From the NCBI RefSeq assembly GCF_000003815.2, contig NC_049992.1, forward strand, positions 15,237,525-15,301,524: DNA of 64,000 nucleotides, in the 5' to 3' direction. A program made the position numbers and the translations under genes. The notes beneath the pieces were generated by a model. That model was given only the letters and a program-made list of their open reading frames with translations, was not told the origin of the DNA and searched no databases. The DNA is from Branchiostoma floridae (taxonomy: Eukaryota; Chordata; Leptocardii; Amphioxiformes; Branchiostomatidae). How positions within the stretch are numbered: position 1 is the stretch's first letter; each line of letters opens with the position of its first letter. Shown one piece after another: positions 53,701 through 63,888 of this stretch.

Positions 53701-54684
53701 AGACATTCTGTCGGTAGAATTCTCATCTCCTGTATTGACAGTGTGCAGTACATTCATCATTTTGGTAACCTAAGAATTTGTTTGTTTTTTCAGCTTCACC
53801 TAAAACCCTCAGTGCCAAACCCTCCCCTGTCCGAGATGCCAGCTCTGACAAGAAGGTGAAAAGAGAGGATGGTGCCAGTTCAGGAAGTGCTCACAGGTAC
53901 ATTTTTAGTCTACATGCTTTACAAAATTCCATGAGAATCTCTGAAATTCTAGACCCCAATGGGATTGCCAAGCATAACATGGATCAAGTACACACATTAT
54001 CAGTTCATGCTGAGAGTTTAATGAAGTATGTCTGTGATTGGCAAAAAAATTACTAGTGGTGGATAGGGATACATCAGTCAATCATATTCATTTTGTGCTC
54101 AGGTAGCAAAGCTGATTAGCACTTGCAAGATACAAGTACATATGGAAAAGGATGTTGATTGAGTCATGTAGAAATAAAAGTTCATGATTGATTTTGAATG
54201 ATTTTGCAGCCACAAAGAGAATCGGGGAGGTCGGGACAGAAGCCGATCTCGCAGCAGCAGAAGTCGATCTCGGTCTCCGCGTCGGAAGGGTCGTAGTCAG
54301 TCTGGATCCTCCCGGAGTAGCAGCCGCAGCAGGAGTGACAGTGGGAGCCGCAGTCGCAGCCGCTCACCAACCCGCAACGGCCACCACGCCAGGCTGTCTC
54401 CTCCCCGAGATCGCAACAGGGAGCGACGGTCCCACGAGAGGCACAAACGAGCACTCAGCGGGAAGCGGTCGCACGCCCACAAACGTCGCCGAACAAGATC
54501 TCCCATCTCCCGCAGTAGAAGCCGTAGTAGAAGTAGGTCTCACAGTAGGTCTCCAGATAGGTACAGTAGGAAACACTACCACAAGGAGAGACCAAGGCAT
54601 CCTTCCAGGTCCCGTTCTAGGGAGAGGCACAAAGCTGCCAAACACAGCAGCCACTCACGGGATAGGCACGGTCGACGTAGGTAA
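41730..54684 (+). CDS. CCNL: Cyclin L (RS-domain cyclin)
   Basis: A nuclear-speckle cyclin that in vertebrates partners CDK11 and links to pre-mRNA splicing (known of the family). Nine exons: 41730-41930, 42470-42544, 42804-42913, 50035-50155, 52358-52422, 52762-52978, 53473-53617, 53794-53896 and 54210-54684. They total 1512 nt, 503 codons plus stop, with all phases joining. Start [20 protein letters not shown]. First cyclin fold: [59 protein letters not shown]. Second fold: [44 protein letters not shown]. The last exon encodes an Arg/Ser-rich domain rich in SRSRS and RHK motifs and ends DRHGRRR. Vertebrates have CCNL1 and CCNL2; this appears to be the single pre-duplication type. Intron 3 (7.1 kb) holds most of the repeats. 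I saw no stop-containing poison exon of the vertebrate kind, but could not exclude one. Confidence 0.96.
45048..46319. mobile_element. Non-autonomous hAT-like transposon (1272 bp)
   Basis: Termini CAGTGTTTCCGCCAGA and TCTGGCGGAAACACTG are inverted. Both sides carry the perfect 8-bp duplication ACTGTGAC (45040-45047 and 46320-46327), diagnostic of hAT insertion. There is no transposase ORF. Inside are a 28-bp tandem array (45093-45201), subterminal text shared with family A (CCGTCCA, GGCGTCCCAAGCC), and a CpG-rich segment around 45420-45570. It lies in cyclin L intron 3. Confidence 0.88.
45093..45201 (+). repeat. 28-bp tandem repeat inside the hAT-like element
   Basis: Four units of the type AAAACCGCGAAAATTAAATT plus TAATTGT follow one another with one or two changes each. 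They produce short low-complexity Lys/Phe/Asn ORFs on both strands that are not genes. Confidence 0.8.
46399..46588. repeat. Short palindromic MITE with TATACCCCCCTCACATTAGG-type ends
   Basis: The arms pair almost end to end: ACCCCCCTCACATTAGGCG with CACCTAATGTGAGGGGGGT, then TTCGATCGGACAACGAGTCT with its complement, through GGAGGCATGACCCTGA. The unpaired centre is only about 30 bp. It lies 80 bp from the hAT-like element. Confidence 0.85.
47649..47849. repeat. TA-flanked MITE, family E, copy 5 (inverted)
   Basis: It runs from TACTGTAAATGTATTCAAG to GCAATTACAGTA, with AGCACCGTGCACTGTAGTCTC and TTCGCGGTGGTTTTAAG inside. It lies in cyclin L intron 3. Confidence 0.75.
48577..48848. repeat. Palindromic MITE, family C, copy 3
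   Basis: Termini CAGGGTTGGGCAAGT and ACTTTTTCAACCCTG; the interior is collinear with 22459-22810 but shorter. Flanks CCTAT / CCAAT fit a decayed 5-bp duplication. Confidence 0.7.
50175..51802 (+). repeat. 42-bp tandem repeat split by a foldback element
   Basis: Units of 42 bp (AATCCAGCATGACTGGAGTA then GGAATCACAAAGTGCAATTCTT) repeat about eight times at 50175-50510 and resume for about one and a half units at 51742-51802. The element at 50511-51741 interrupts the unit between GGAATCACA and AGTGCAATT. The array begins about 20 bp after the donor of cyclin L exon 4. Its minus-strand translation is a periodic [14 protein letters not shown]-like ORF, not a gene. Confidence 0.9.
50511..51741. mobile_element. 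Foldback element with 514-bp near-identical arms
   Basis: The left arm 50511-51024 and right arm 51228-51741 are inverted copies, each 514 bp, starting GTCACCCCGACCAATCG. By eye they differ at only a handful of positions. The unique centre is 203 bp, so the RNA or single strand could form a very long hairpin. The arms contain short GGGGACGTCCCTCC-type steps and ATGGCGGCGTATCGCACG. There is no transposase and no clear target duplication. Confidence 0.88.
51972..52060 (+). repeat. tRNA-like sequence with long variable arm (pseudogene or SINE head)
   Basis: A-box-like GTGGCCGAAAGG, B-box GGTTCGAACCC, a pairing T arm (GTGGG/CCCAT) and a T9-10 run just downstream look like a class II (Leu/Ser-like) tRNA. 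The acceptor stem pairs at only the first three positions and no convincing anticodon arm forms, so it is probably non-functional as a tRNA. Confidence 0.45.
52934..53314 (+). repeat. About 190-bp tandem duplication copying the end of cyclin L exon 6
   Basis: The last 45 coding bases of exon 6 with the donor and about 150 bp of intron (52934-53126) are repeated at 53127-53314. The copied exon end still has a GT donor (GACAAG|GTAGCT). Upstream of it, TTACCTGCAG at 53093-53102 could serve as acceptor, giving a 68-nt pseudo-exon that would shift the frame. Confidence 0.85.
53343..53472 (+). repeat. 65-bp tandem duplication at a cyclin L splice acceptor
   Basis: Two 65-bp units (53343-53407 and 53408-53472) begin TATGAAAGGTATGTTGACC. 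The second ends TTTCCCTGCAG, the acceptor of exon 7. The first has TTTCCCTGTTG in place of TTTCCCTGCAG, so its acceptor is lost. Confidence 0.88.
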
Positions 54685-55930
54685 CTGGTAATGGGTCCTG
54701 GAAGGGCTTGTCCCCAACATCATGCTTCATATTGGTTCAAGAACTTACCTCATCAATTAAAGAGAACTTTGTGATTTGATTTGAACTTTGTTTGATACTG
54801 TCAGGACTAGAATTATGTTGAGAAGAAGTCAATTCGAGTGTCCAAACTGAAATTGGTTAGGTTGATAGTATGTTAAGATTTCTGTGAACTGATAATTGTT
54901 GAAATTGCATAATTAAAAAAATGTTATTTTTTGTAGCAAAATGTATGTACTATAAACATGATTTGTCAGTAAGTTCTGGTTGGATACTGTGTTAAACGTT
55001 TGTGAAGGAAATGCAGCAAGCAGGTAGGGTAAGAATGAGGGGCATGCAAGGTAAAATACTTGGGAGTCACAAGGTTCTGCCAACAGTGCTATGAAGATTG
55101 TCCTTTTGCGTTGTACTGAAGTTTATGTAAAAGGAAAAGAACTAAGGGATTGACACACATGTTCAAAACGTTTCATTTTCGGTACACCCATTGTCGAAAG
55201 GTTCATACCAGGATACTCTGTTTTATATCACCTCTGGGCCCATTTATAGGCAGAATAATGGAGGAGGAAGTCAAATAAGTTCACTTTGTACTTTTTTAAA
55301 CACAGTTGTAGAAATGTTAAAAGCCAACAGTGCAATAGTTGAAACATTTCGCCTCAATTTTGACTACAGTGTACATGCAGTTTCCATTCCATATCAGATA
55401 TTTTGCAATCTTGAGTCTGTATGTCAGATTAAAGTACGCATTAGAATTTGGGTAACAAACACAGAAACAGTCACCCATGTGTGCAATTACCTTACACAGT
55501 TACACTCAAGTCTTCACTGTCACAATATTTGTCAAATTATGATGTCATACAAAAGAAAACAGTTTCAATACCCACAAACTAAGTACTGTAATCGTGATTA
55601 CACTGGTTTTTGTGCATAACTTTACTGCTCAGTATTTGAGTGGATTGCAATATGTAACATGTAGCTTTTACACTGATCACTATCTGGTGCCCAAAAGCAC
55701 ACAGGATTATGGTGTACTGTAACATACTCTGGGTGATTTCTTGTCAAGAACAAGAAGTTTCCCTGGCCTTCTTTTGTGTACTATTTAAAAGAAATGTCAT
55801 TGTGATGTATCATGTATGCCATGTAAGTAAGTGATGGAATTCGTTTGCATCATATGCACATGTATTACCAGTTATATAGTAGTGTTTATACTTTGAGATT
55901 TAAAGGATCAATAAATGTCTAAAACTTTTC
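54685..55930 (+). other. Cyclin L 3' UTR with candidate poly(A) signal
   Basis: Sequence after the TAA stop lacks recognisable repeats. AATAAA at 55910-55915 would give a 3' UTR of about 1.2 kb. A 142-codon open frame at 55191-55619 has no family resemblance and is taken as chance. Confidence 0.5.
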
Positions 55931-56013
55931 TATCAAATCTAATGGTCTCCATGTTGTTTGTTAGACAGTTCACTTTTCAATCAAGAGTTGTTTCTAATGG
56001 ATGTATTGGTTTT

Positions 56014-56143
56014 ACACCAGAAAGTAGTTACTCAAGCAACTGGATATGGTTTTGGAAACGGACAGACGTTTCGGATAGAATCCACTATCCTTCGTCAGTG
56101 ACACTGTCAGTAACTACGTTTCAGAGTAACTACTTTTTGGTGT
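56014..56143. repeat. Palindromic MITE, family L, longer copy
   Basis: The ends ACACCAGAAAGTAGTTACTC and GAGTAACTACTTTTTGGTGT are inverted. Inside is AACGGACAGACGTTTCGGAT and CACTATCCTTCGTCAGTGAC. The element 37756-37821 shares the ends and AACTGGATATG. Confidence 0.7.
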
Positions 56144-56314
56144 ATCTTATTACCTGGATGTCTAACCTACATCGACGTATGTATTGGTTTTGCCTGTGTA
56201 TGAGTGTTTGCACCTACATTTGTAACCCAAGATCCTTTTGTTGGGTTTGTGTGAATTTTATTCTGTAGAAGCATAGTGATTTTGGACAGCAGGTTTTTTC
56301 AGATATTGTTCTAT

Positions 56315-56674
56315 TTAAGGCCACACCAATTTAATTTCTTGGTTCACGGATTTTTTCATAAAAAATATGGAGCGAAAGGGCGAAATAAAAATAAAAATTG
56401 TAAAATGGTTGGGGTAAAGGTAACGGCTAATCCAAAACATGAAGAAAAAAAGTTTTCAGCTTGAAAAAAGTACAAAAACACTATTTTTGTACAGTAACAG
56501 CACCTGTACCCACACTTTAAGGGGCTTATAATATAAAGGCCAATTTGCTACACCAGAAAGTTGGTGAATGGTTTCATTAATGGTGAAAATTTGCTGAGTG
56601 GTAATTTTTTTTTTTTTCCAAAAAATAGGAGTGAGCGAATCCGTGAACCAAGAAATTAAATCGGTGTGGCCTAA
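56315..56674. repeat. Palindromic MITE, family H (TTAAGGCCACACC ends)
   Basis: TTAAGGCCACACCAATTTAA and its complement TTAAATCGGTGTGGCCTAA bound the element, with TTCTTGGTTCACGGAT inverted inside. It lies between the cyclin L 3' end and the carbonic anhydrase. Confidence 0.8.
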
Positions 56675-57263
56675 GATAGACATAATAAAAGTAGTAGTAA
56701 ACAAGTATAAAAAGACACAATAATGACCTGAGATGTTTTTTAATAGGTGAGGCACAAGATAAATATGTTCCATACTTTGACAACAAGAGGAATTACATGA
56801 ACCAATTTGCTTAAGATGGAATGTGCTGACTTCCAAGTTGAAGTGATTTTTAAACAAGCACCAATCTATTTGAAAACGTAAACGAGAATGTAAAGCAATT
56901 TCACATAAGATGTGAACTCAGCATAGTGTATTTCTTAAAGGTCACAACACAAACTTAAATGTAAGTGGTATACATTCTTATAGTAGACCCAACTCGGTAT
57001 TCAAACATTTCAAAACATGATTTAGAATTCTATACCACACAATTCCAGAAAAATGATTAAGGCATGCCATACTAAAAAGCTAGTATATATTTGTATCTCT
57101 TAAAATCATAACTGCTAAAATATTGTGAACATCCCTGGGTAAGAAGTACAAACATGTCACAGTAGGGCAAGTACTAGTGCAGTAGAACGAATCAAGCAAG
57201 CCACACAGTTATTTCATTGAATTCTTGATTATAGCTTTTAACCACTGAGAACGTGCTGAAACA

Positions 57264-57542
57264 TTACGCCTTGAGAGCAGCGGCCACAGCAAAAGTGAGG
57301 GCAGCGACAAGGAGTTGCCATGCCGGCAGGATCCGCAAGGAGGCGGAGGCGTCAAAAGAGCTGGATACGGTCCGCCCGTTGAGTGCCAGAACTGGGCGGT
57401 AGTTGTTTTCCATCACTGCCGCGGCCTGGCCAGACTCCGCGGTGAAATAGGCGCCGGCGACAAGGGTGTTCAGCTGTTGGGCAAACAACAGTAGTAGTTA
57501 CCTCCATGAAATGTCATGGAGGTTATATTTTACCCCGCGTTT

Positions 57543-57587
<45 letters not shown>

Positions 57588-60500
57588 CAAGATAACTCAA
57601 GAACGGCTTTGTGGATTGGTTTCATACTTGGTGTGTTGGTAGTGTGTGACGAAAGCTGGAAATGATTAGATTTTGGGCCCCCTAGCAACTCCCCTTGGTA
57701 CTGCAGCGCAAATTCCGGTTTTGCTATCTCGGTGTTCTGAACATGCTATGGTCACGATTTTTAAGCGTTAGATAGCTCTTGTGCTCAGGAAGAAATGACA
57801 TAAGTTTGGGCCCCCTAGCGTCTAGTTTGGGGATAGCAGGGGCATTTTTGTCAAAAACTTCTGACGAGGATAACTCAAGAAGGGAACAACGGATTTTCAT
57901 GATTTTTGGTATGTAGGTACCTTAGACGATGTTGTACAAGATAAGATAATTATGCAAATCAGGAATACATTTGCATAATTAATGAGAATATTCTATCATA
58001 GCAGTTTTTTCAATGTATGTCTTGTCACTGACGTGATATGGTCGTGACATTTAAGTGGTAGATAGCTTTTAGCATCATGAAAAAGTGGGGCAAGTTTCAG
58101 TCCCCTGACATTTAATTGTGGAACTGCAGGGGCGTTTTTGTCAAGACACTCCAAAGCGGATAACTGCAGAAAGGAACAACGGATTGCCTGCATTTTAGGC
58201 ATGCAGGTAGCTTAGGCAAAGATGTTCATAATGATATGCATGTTATGCAAATGAGGACTTAATTTGCATAATTAATGAGGAAATTGTATAGTTTCATTGT
58301 TTTCAATAACTGGACCTCAATACACGTAACACATGTTAATTATGATAGGTGGAATATAAGCATATACCAAATATGGTAATGAACTTATTTGCATAATTTA
58401 TGTAAAAATTCAAAACCGCTTTATGATCAATAATGGGAATTTTATAATTGTGATATGCGTACGTTAGTCAATGATGAACAACACCATGCATGAATTATGT
58501 TAATGTGTTGGTCAATTGCCTGAAATTTACGAAAGCTCTAAATTTTCATGGAGGTATGAGGTCGCCGAACTCTAGTTATATATATATGTACAGTTATCGG
58601 TGTTCCATGTACATCTTGCTCGAGACTTAAAAGGAATTCTATACTGGATAGCATTGCCATTGGTTAGACATTTATTATTCAAGTCTTCCCCATCGGGCGA
58701 AGACTTTCTGTTTTCGTAGGCACTTTCATGCTCTCCACGTCTCCAGCTTTTTGATTGGCTGCAAGTCTGCCTTGATTGGGGACACGTCACATGTGAACCT
58801 CTCATGGCTCAGCGCGCAGGACTCAAATCGCTCGCTCAAACCAGGATCCAATGAAAACGCAGATGACAAACTGGAGGCTGTGAAATGCAGCTTTTTGATT
58901 GGCCGAAAGTCTATCTTTGTCATAGATAAAGCCAATCAAAAAGCTGCATATCCCATTGCTGATGAAAGGTGGACACTTTCGACTATCGCGTGTGAATAGA
59001 TTGACGAAAGGCCACAGGGAAGACTTTCTAGTATTTACCTGACTTTGGGAGATTTTGATGGTTTCCTGGAAGACGGTCCAAACCACTACCTCGTCACAGG
59101 TAGGGGTGGTCAGGCTGCCACTGTAGCGGAAGAAGTTGGTCTTACTCGAGGGCAGAATGGAGTCCAGCGAAAATTCCGTAGTGAACTGGTACGAGTCACC
59201 TGCAAAATAACGTTAGTGACGGTTTAAATTAAAGGTTCACCACAAACTTCAAACTCATTCATTTACCAACAGTTAGTTTATAGCAAAACGTACGATGATA
59301 CATTTCCGAATAGATAAATAAATACCAATTGCGAAACGCAGTGACTCTAGTTCTATCTAGTTACAGTTAACTTCAATAACCAGATCTATAGGCTGATTAA
59401 AAATCATGGTTTCTGCACATGTGCACCTGAATCGTTCACATTCTGGATGTTGCTGATGATCGGTGCAAGTGCAGCATTGTCACTGGAGGAGGACTAGAGA
59501 GAGGAAACAATGTTATTCTCAATTGTAACGTTATATTACAATACAGTTGAACAAACTAGTAAATTAAAATGCATGAGGACAGTCGTCTTTCAATGTCTAA
59601 CTTCAGTTTTGTGCATAATAGATATATTTATCCTTCATTAGATAGGGCAAGCAGTATTTTATTTCAATAGGAAGCAGGCTGAATAAAAATTCTAACTGGA
59701 AGCTATGCGAGTCCAGTGCCCACCCAAAAAGGGCTAGGTTCGGCAGGTTTTTCTAGGGTAGGTAGGGAAAGAAGAAACACAGCATTTCTTTTCCTAGGTC
59801 CAACTTTTCTTAGATCTATTCATTTACTTTTCACACTTTTTCTTCAGGTACAGGCCCGAGCTGCTGCTATATATGTTTCATCTTTCATGTTCACCCCCTC
59901 TATTTCGCTTACAACTCCAACAATACATGTCGTGTGTGATACACTCATTATCGCTGTTGATTTTCTGTGGATTCTTTAAAACACAAAACGTGTCGGCTGG
60001 TAGCCTCCATCGCAGGCTCTCTGGGGCTTTTCACCTCATTTTTAGGAGAGGTGCTCATGATACCTTTTGCTGGCCATTTCTTTTGTACTGGGTCGCTTGG
60101 GCCGACAGCGCAAACGACCTAGTACAAAAAAATGGCCAGAAAAAGTATATCATACAAAAACGAAAAAAAAAAACAGAGACCCTGCTATCGACTGGCCGAC
60201 TGTATGAAAAAGCGGTCTAACCTCCAAGAAGAACCCCAGGACGGCCAGAGCAGTGTCGGAACCAGAAGCGAGTGCATCACCGAGAGAGCCGTAAGCACTC
60301 GAGTAGTGGACGATGTGAAGCTGCAAATGAGCATTGATAAAATCATTCAAACAAAGAAAAAGTATTATGTCTATGTGTTATCATCTAGGTATAGACTGTA
60401 TCGACTAGCTAGTAAATCTGTCCAGATAGTGCAGCTTAAGCTTGTACTGCCCAGTAAAAACCTGGTGTGTTACGCCATAAGGCCGTTTACCTATTCTCCA

Positions 60501-62369
60501 AGTAGAGGTTGAGTCGCGGAGATACAGTAGTCGGGAAATTTACCGGCGCGCCCCTCTCACTACATTTCTCAACTACTACTACTACTAGATATACATATAT
60601 GTCCGCGACTGAACCTTTGCCTGAAGAATAGGTTTACCGGAGTATATAGTCTGTGTAACACATACTCTGCTGCCTGCATGCAGGCCGGCGGATGTTGGGC
60701 GTGCTGCTTTAAGCGAGATTTAATAAGGCTACTGGGTATGCAAAACAGACAAAAAAGACTGACAGCTGTGTGTAAGTAAAATTTGGCTACCCCTACCTCT
60801 CCGGGATAGGAGTTCCCGTCCAGGGTGTGTTCGGAGCCGACGGTGAGGTCGGCCTGGCTGCCCCAGTGGAAGTGGAACTGTGCGGCGATGTACGAGCCGG
60901 TCAGGCCGCCTCCCGACACCGAGATGGCGGTAGAGGCAGGGGTCAGCGAAACCACAACTGTAAGGGTAACAAAGAACCGTTAGAGGGAGAGATAACAGAT
61001 CAACCAGAACATAAGAGGTCACAAAGGGCCTTTGGAGGGACACGGCAATCTAATCTGTGAAGATGACCTGATCAGATGGAGAGGACAGCTCAAAGAAGAC
61101 TGATTCAATGGATAACAGAACAAAGAATCCTTACGGAAGGACAGGGCAGCTCAAACGGATCTAGATTGGATGACAAAGAACCGTTAGAGAGAGAGCACAT
61201 TGCTTAAAGCTATCGTCACATTTCCAAACCGGGGCCCAACCGGGCTGTTTGTGGAAACGAAAAATAGACATGTATACGTAAAAATAAACACAAATAAGGC
61301 CCACGACTATGCTCTTTACGTCTTGTGTAGTTACATGTAGTTAAGTGTCTTTTATATCATACTTTTCGTCCCCGAAAGCTGCCCGACCGGGTCCCGGTTT
61401 TGAAATGTGACCAGGACCATGTAGGAATGACACTTGGAGAGAGGATAACTCCTCCAGAACTGATTGGATGATAAAGAACCTTTATGGGGTCTGTATAGAG
61501 ATGAGAACTGGAGATAGGATAACTCAACCAGAACTGATTGGATGACAAAGAACCATTAGTGGAGAACACAGCTCAATCCAAACTGTAGATATGACCATAC
61601 CTGAGTGTCCATTATTGCTCATGGTCATGTTGACGTCACTAGGGACTGCATCGTACCCTGTGAAGGAGAAGGCGCTGAAGGTTTCCTGCGTGGCTGATGC
61701 CGAGACTATGTTGATGGGAGACTGGGAGTTGGCGCCACAAGAGGTGTTGGCCACCACTGTAGCCCAGTTCGCAGGCCCTGTTCAAAGGATATGAGATAGA
61801 AAGTAAGGTACTATATAGTGACATTAATACTACTATAACAGTAGCATCATATCTGATGCTGGAAAATCTGCACTTCTGAAACTTCAGGCAGGTTTTGTAT
61901 TTACTCAAGTTAGAAAACAACACTACTGTTTGCTAAACATTTAAAAAAGGAATTGCGGGCGTTTGTTTTGACAGTGTTTGTTACAAGTTGGAACTTTTTT
62001 TCTCAGAAATGGACCTAGAGAGGTCCTCTGTACCATAATTTTGCGTTCCAAACCTCCAAACCCTGACACCAAGGGGTGCCCGAAAGGAACGATCAATGTA
62101 TGAATCCTCTCTTGACAGCGATGTTATCAGCAGTCTCTGTTTTTACTTTTTTCATCACCCTCTAAAAACAGGAAATACCATTACAGAGTGTTGAACTTCA
62201 CAAATTTCCGGTAGTGCATGCCATGCATATGATCCCACACAATAAAAAAGAGCATGTCGTGACTTAACGCTTTGCTGACAGCCACCTCTGCACACAATAT
62301 ACCTGTCATCGCACTGTAATGTGTGTATACAGGACTCACCATTGTTTCCGCTGTAGCCCCATGTCGCAC
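57264..62369 (-). CDS. GPI-anchored alpha-carbonic anhydrase (5' exon missing)
   Basis: Catalyses reversible CO2 hydration outside the cell. Exons in order of translation: 62340-62369, 61601-61777, 60797-60957, 60222-60320, 59427-59493, 59039-59199 and 57264-57473; they join in phase to 300 codons plus stop. Visible: GATWGYSGNNGPANW start of the domain; CGANSQSPINI; NNGHS with the proton-shuttle His; QFHFHWG with two zinc His; E-LHIVHYSS with the third zinc His across an exon junction; LAVLGFFLE; SLTTPTCDEVVVWTVF with the catalytic Thr. The Cys in CGANSQ and TTPTCDE could form the disulfide typical of secreted and CA4-like enzymes. The C-terminus has a small-residue region (SSSFDASAS) then a hydrophobic tail (LPAWQLLVAALTFAVAAA) with no cytoplasmic end, a GPI signal. 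The usual TTPPC is TTPTC here. The first, signal-peptide exon is not seen before 64000. It is CA4/CA15-like, but the exact orthology is unresolved. Confidence 0.93.
57483..58575. repeat. Family I dispersed repeat, long copy with (TG)n
   Basis: The left end TTACCTCCATGAAATGTCATGGAGG and right end CATGGAGGTATGAGGTCGCCGAACTC are partly inverted. Inside is a (TG)n run at about 57548-57583 and repeated degenerate modules (GATAACTCAAGAA, GATTTTCATGATTTTTGG, GGTAGATAGCTTT, TTTGCATAATTAATGAG). Fragments occur at 10384-10592, 18331-18570 and 26380-26465. It fills most of the last carbonic anhydrase intron. Confidence 0.7.
59620..60745. repeat. Dispersed repeat, two parts flanking a carbonic anhydrase exon
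   Basis: 59630-59790 and 60650-60745 each match parts of 31840-32300, in swapped order. A carbonic anhydrase exon (60222-60320) lies between them, so these may be two separate insertions. Limits are uncertain. Confidence 0.4.
61215..61411. repeat. Palindromic MITE, family K, copy 2
   Basis: GTCACATTTCCAAACCGGGGCCC and its complement (GGGTCCCGGTTTTGAAATGTGAC) bound the element; TGGAAACGAAAAA and TTTTCGTCCCCG lie inside. It is related to 34025-34235. Confidence 0.7.
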
Positions 62370-62705
62370 CTGTAACACAAAACACACAGTGTTCCTCTCT
62401 ATGGATGCATAACATATAATAAAGACTTTCCAGGAAAAAGAACAATAGTCCATCCTGTTGACACAAAAAGCAGTGACACATCTTTGACTTTGTACGCCAG
62501 ACAAAATCTTCTTCTTCAGAAGGAGACTTCTCATTTTGATGATTACCACTTGATTCTCTATGAGTTGCGATAAAGCATCGAAGAAGCTCAGACTACCACG
62601 TATTAAAGGTATATTCGCATGTATATGGATAGGTCTTGGTTTTCCTTTTTTGTACATTTCCTTTGCATCTACCCCACCCGTATACTCCCTATGCTACAAA
62701 CACTT

Positions 62706-62928
62706 CTCTCCAAGCAGACCCTACGGTGCCTTAGAGATGGTATCAAAGCTGACCAAGGAGTATAGCCGGCCTAAGGGAGTCAAACGGGCACCGGTGCCGG
62801 TGTTCTATGGGATTCCGTCCGGCCCCGAGAATCGGTCCGGGTAACCATATATGGAGTGATTTGGAGTGATGACTCCTTGGCCAGCTTTAATATTATCTCT
62901 AAGGCACCGTAGGGCCTGCTTGGAGAGT
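62706..62928. repeat. Palindromic MITE, family J, copy 2
   Basis: CTCTCCAAGCAGACCCTACG and CGTAGGGCCTGCTTGGAGAG are inverted, extending over GTGCCTTAGAGAT and AGCTGRCCAAGGAGT. The centre has GGGCACCGGTGCCGG. It lies upstream of the first visible carbonic anhydrase exon. From 62929 to 63558 I see nothing I can identify. Confidence 0.75.
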
Positions 62929-63558
62929 AACAAACACGTCCAAACAAGCATCTGGACAGCAACACACGCAGGTTCTCTTCAAACATTCTAGGTACGGTAA
63001 TACCCTTTTTACGTAAACTATTCTGCAAGCCTGCCTGCGGTACATTCATCCCTATAGACCTGCTAGCTGATATAGGGATGAATTCCTGACTACTTTTCCC
63101 GTGAATGACACCTGAGTGTTTAGTTATGCTCTATTTATTCCCTGTAATTCGGTATGTGTTTTAGTGTAGCTGTTAATAATACCATTGGTATTCAGTAATT
63201 TGAGAAGCACCAACACTTTAGCTAGTTGTTTACTTGTGAGCATTTAGTATTTAGTTTACGAGGTTGGTTAATCCAAATGGCGGACACCGTCCCCGGCCAG
63301 CACACATACGCACCTAAAAGCGTTATGGTTGATTAACAGTTTGGAGACCTCAAACCTCCATGAATATTCAGAGCTTTGTTTGTTTCTTTGTTTGAACCTT
63401 CGGTTATCAATGAAAGCTCAAGTCAGCCAGCAGTTTACATCACTTAAAGTCCTAATGACTCTTATAAGTCTATAACGTTTTACACAATTTTACGCACATA
63501 GTACAAAATACATTCTCCTGTATCTTGTCTCATTTGATTAGAAAATAAGCCTTCATTT

Positions 63559-63888
63559 AGCTACGGCCGCGTGGCGCGTTGGTACACCCGATATCCCTCG
63601 ATCTCGGAAGTTAAGCATCGCGCGGTCCGGACAGTACTGTAGTACTTGGATGGAGTCCCCCAACCAAGGACGTTATATGATATATAACGTTCTTGCCCCA
63701 ACCAAGGACGTCCGGATTGCTGTAGCCTCACGAAGCTTTCCACGAAATCGTCTTCCGGGAGGGACGTAAAACGGGGGTCCCGTGCTCGAGGAGGTGCCTC
63801 GCCACGTTAAACAGCCTCATTACCCACACTTTAGGTACCTACTGCAGCTGGCTGCAAAATACACCCGATATCATTATTATTATTTACC
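63559..63888 (+). repeat. 5S-rRNA-derived SINE-like element (or 5S pseudogene)
   Basis: The first 170 bp follow 5S rRNA: CTACGGCCGCGTGGCGCG start, CGATCTCGGAAGTTAAGCA (the A-box region), GTAGTACTTGGATGG (the C-box region) and GCTGTAGCCT end. About 35 extra bases near 63662-63705 consist of CCCCAACCAAGGACGT in two direct copies around a small ACGTTATAT/ATATAACGT palindrome. The 3' body (GGGACGTAAAACGGGGGTCCC and beyond) resembles 28139-28260, and it ends in an (ATT)n tail, both SINE traits. It is not a normal 5S gene. Confidence 0.75.

Noticed and set aside
54182-54654. ORFs antisense to the last cyclin L exon
   Set aside because: They are shadows of the Arg/Ser-rich codons in the real frame, which joins in phase with the upstream exons.
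55191-55619. A separate 142-codon gene downstream of cyclin L
   Set aside because: No recognisable domain; it lies within the likely cyclin L 3' UTR and has no splice or promoter context of its own.
63559-63728. Intact 5S rRNA gene
   Set aside because: A 35-bp internal duplication, several changes in conserved positions and a SINE-like body with an (ATT)n tail argue against it.
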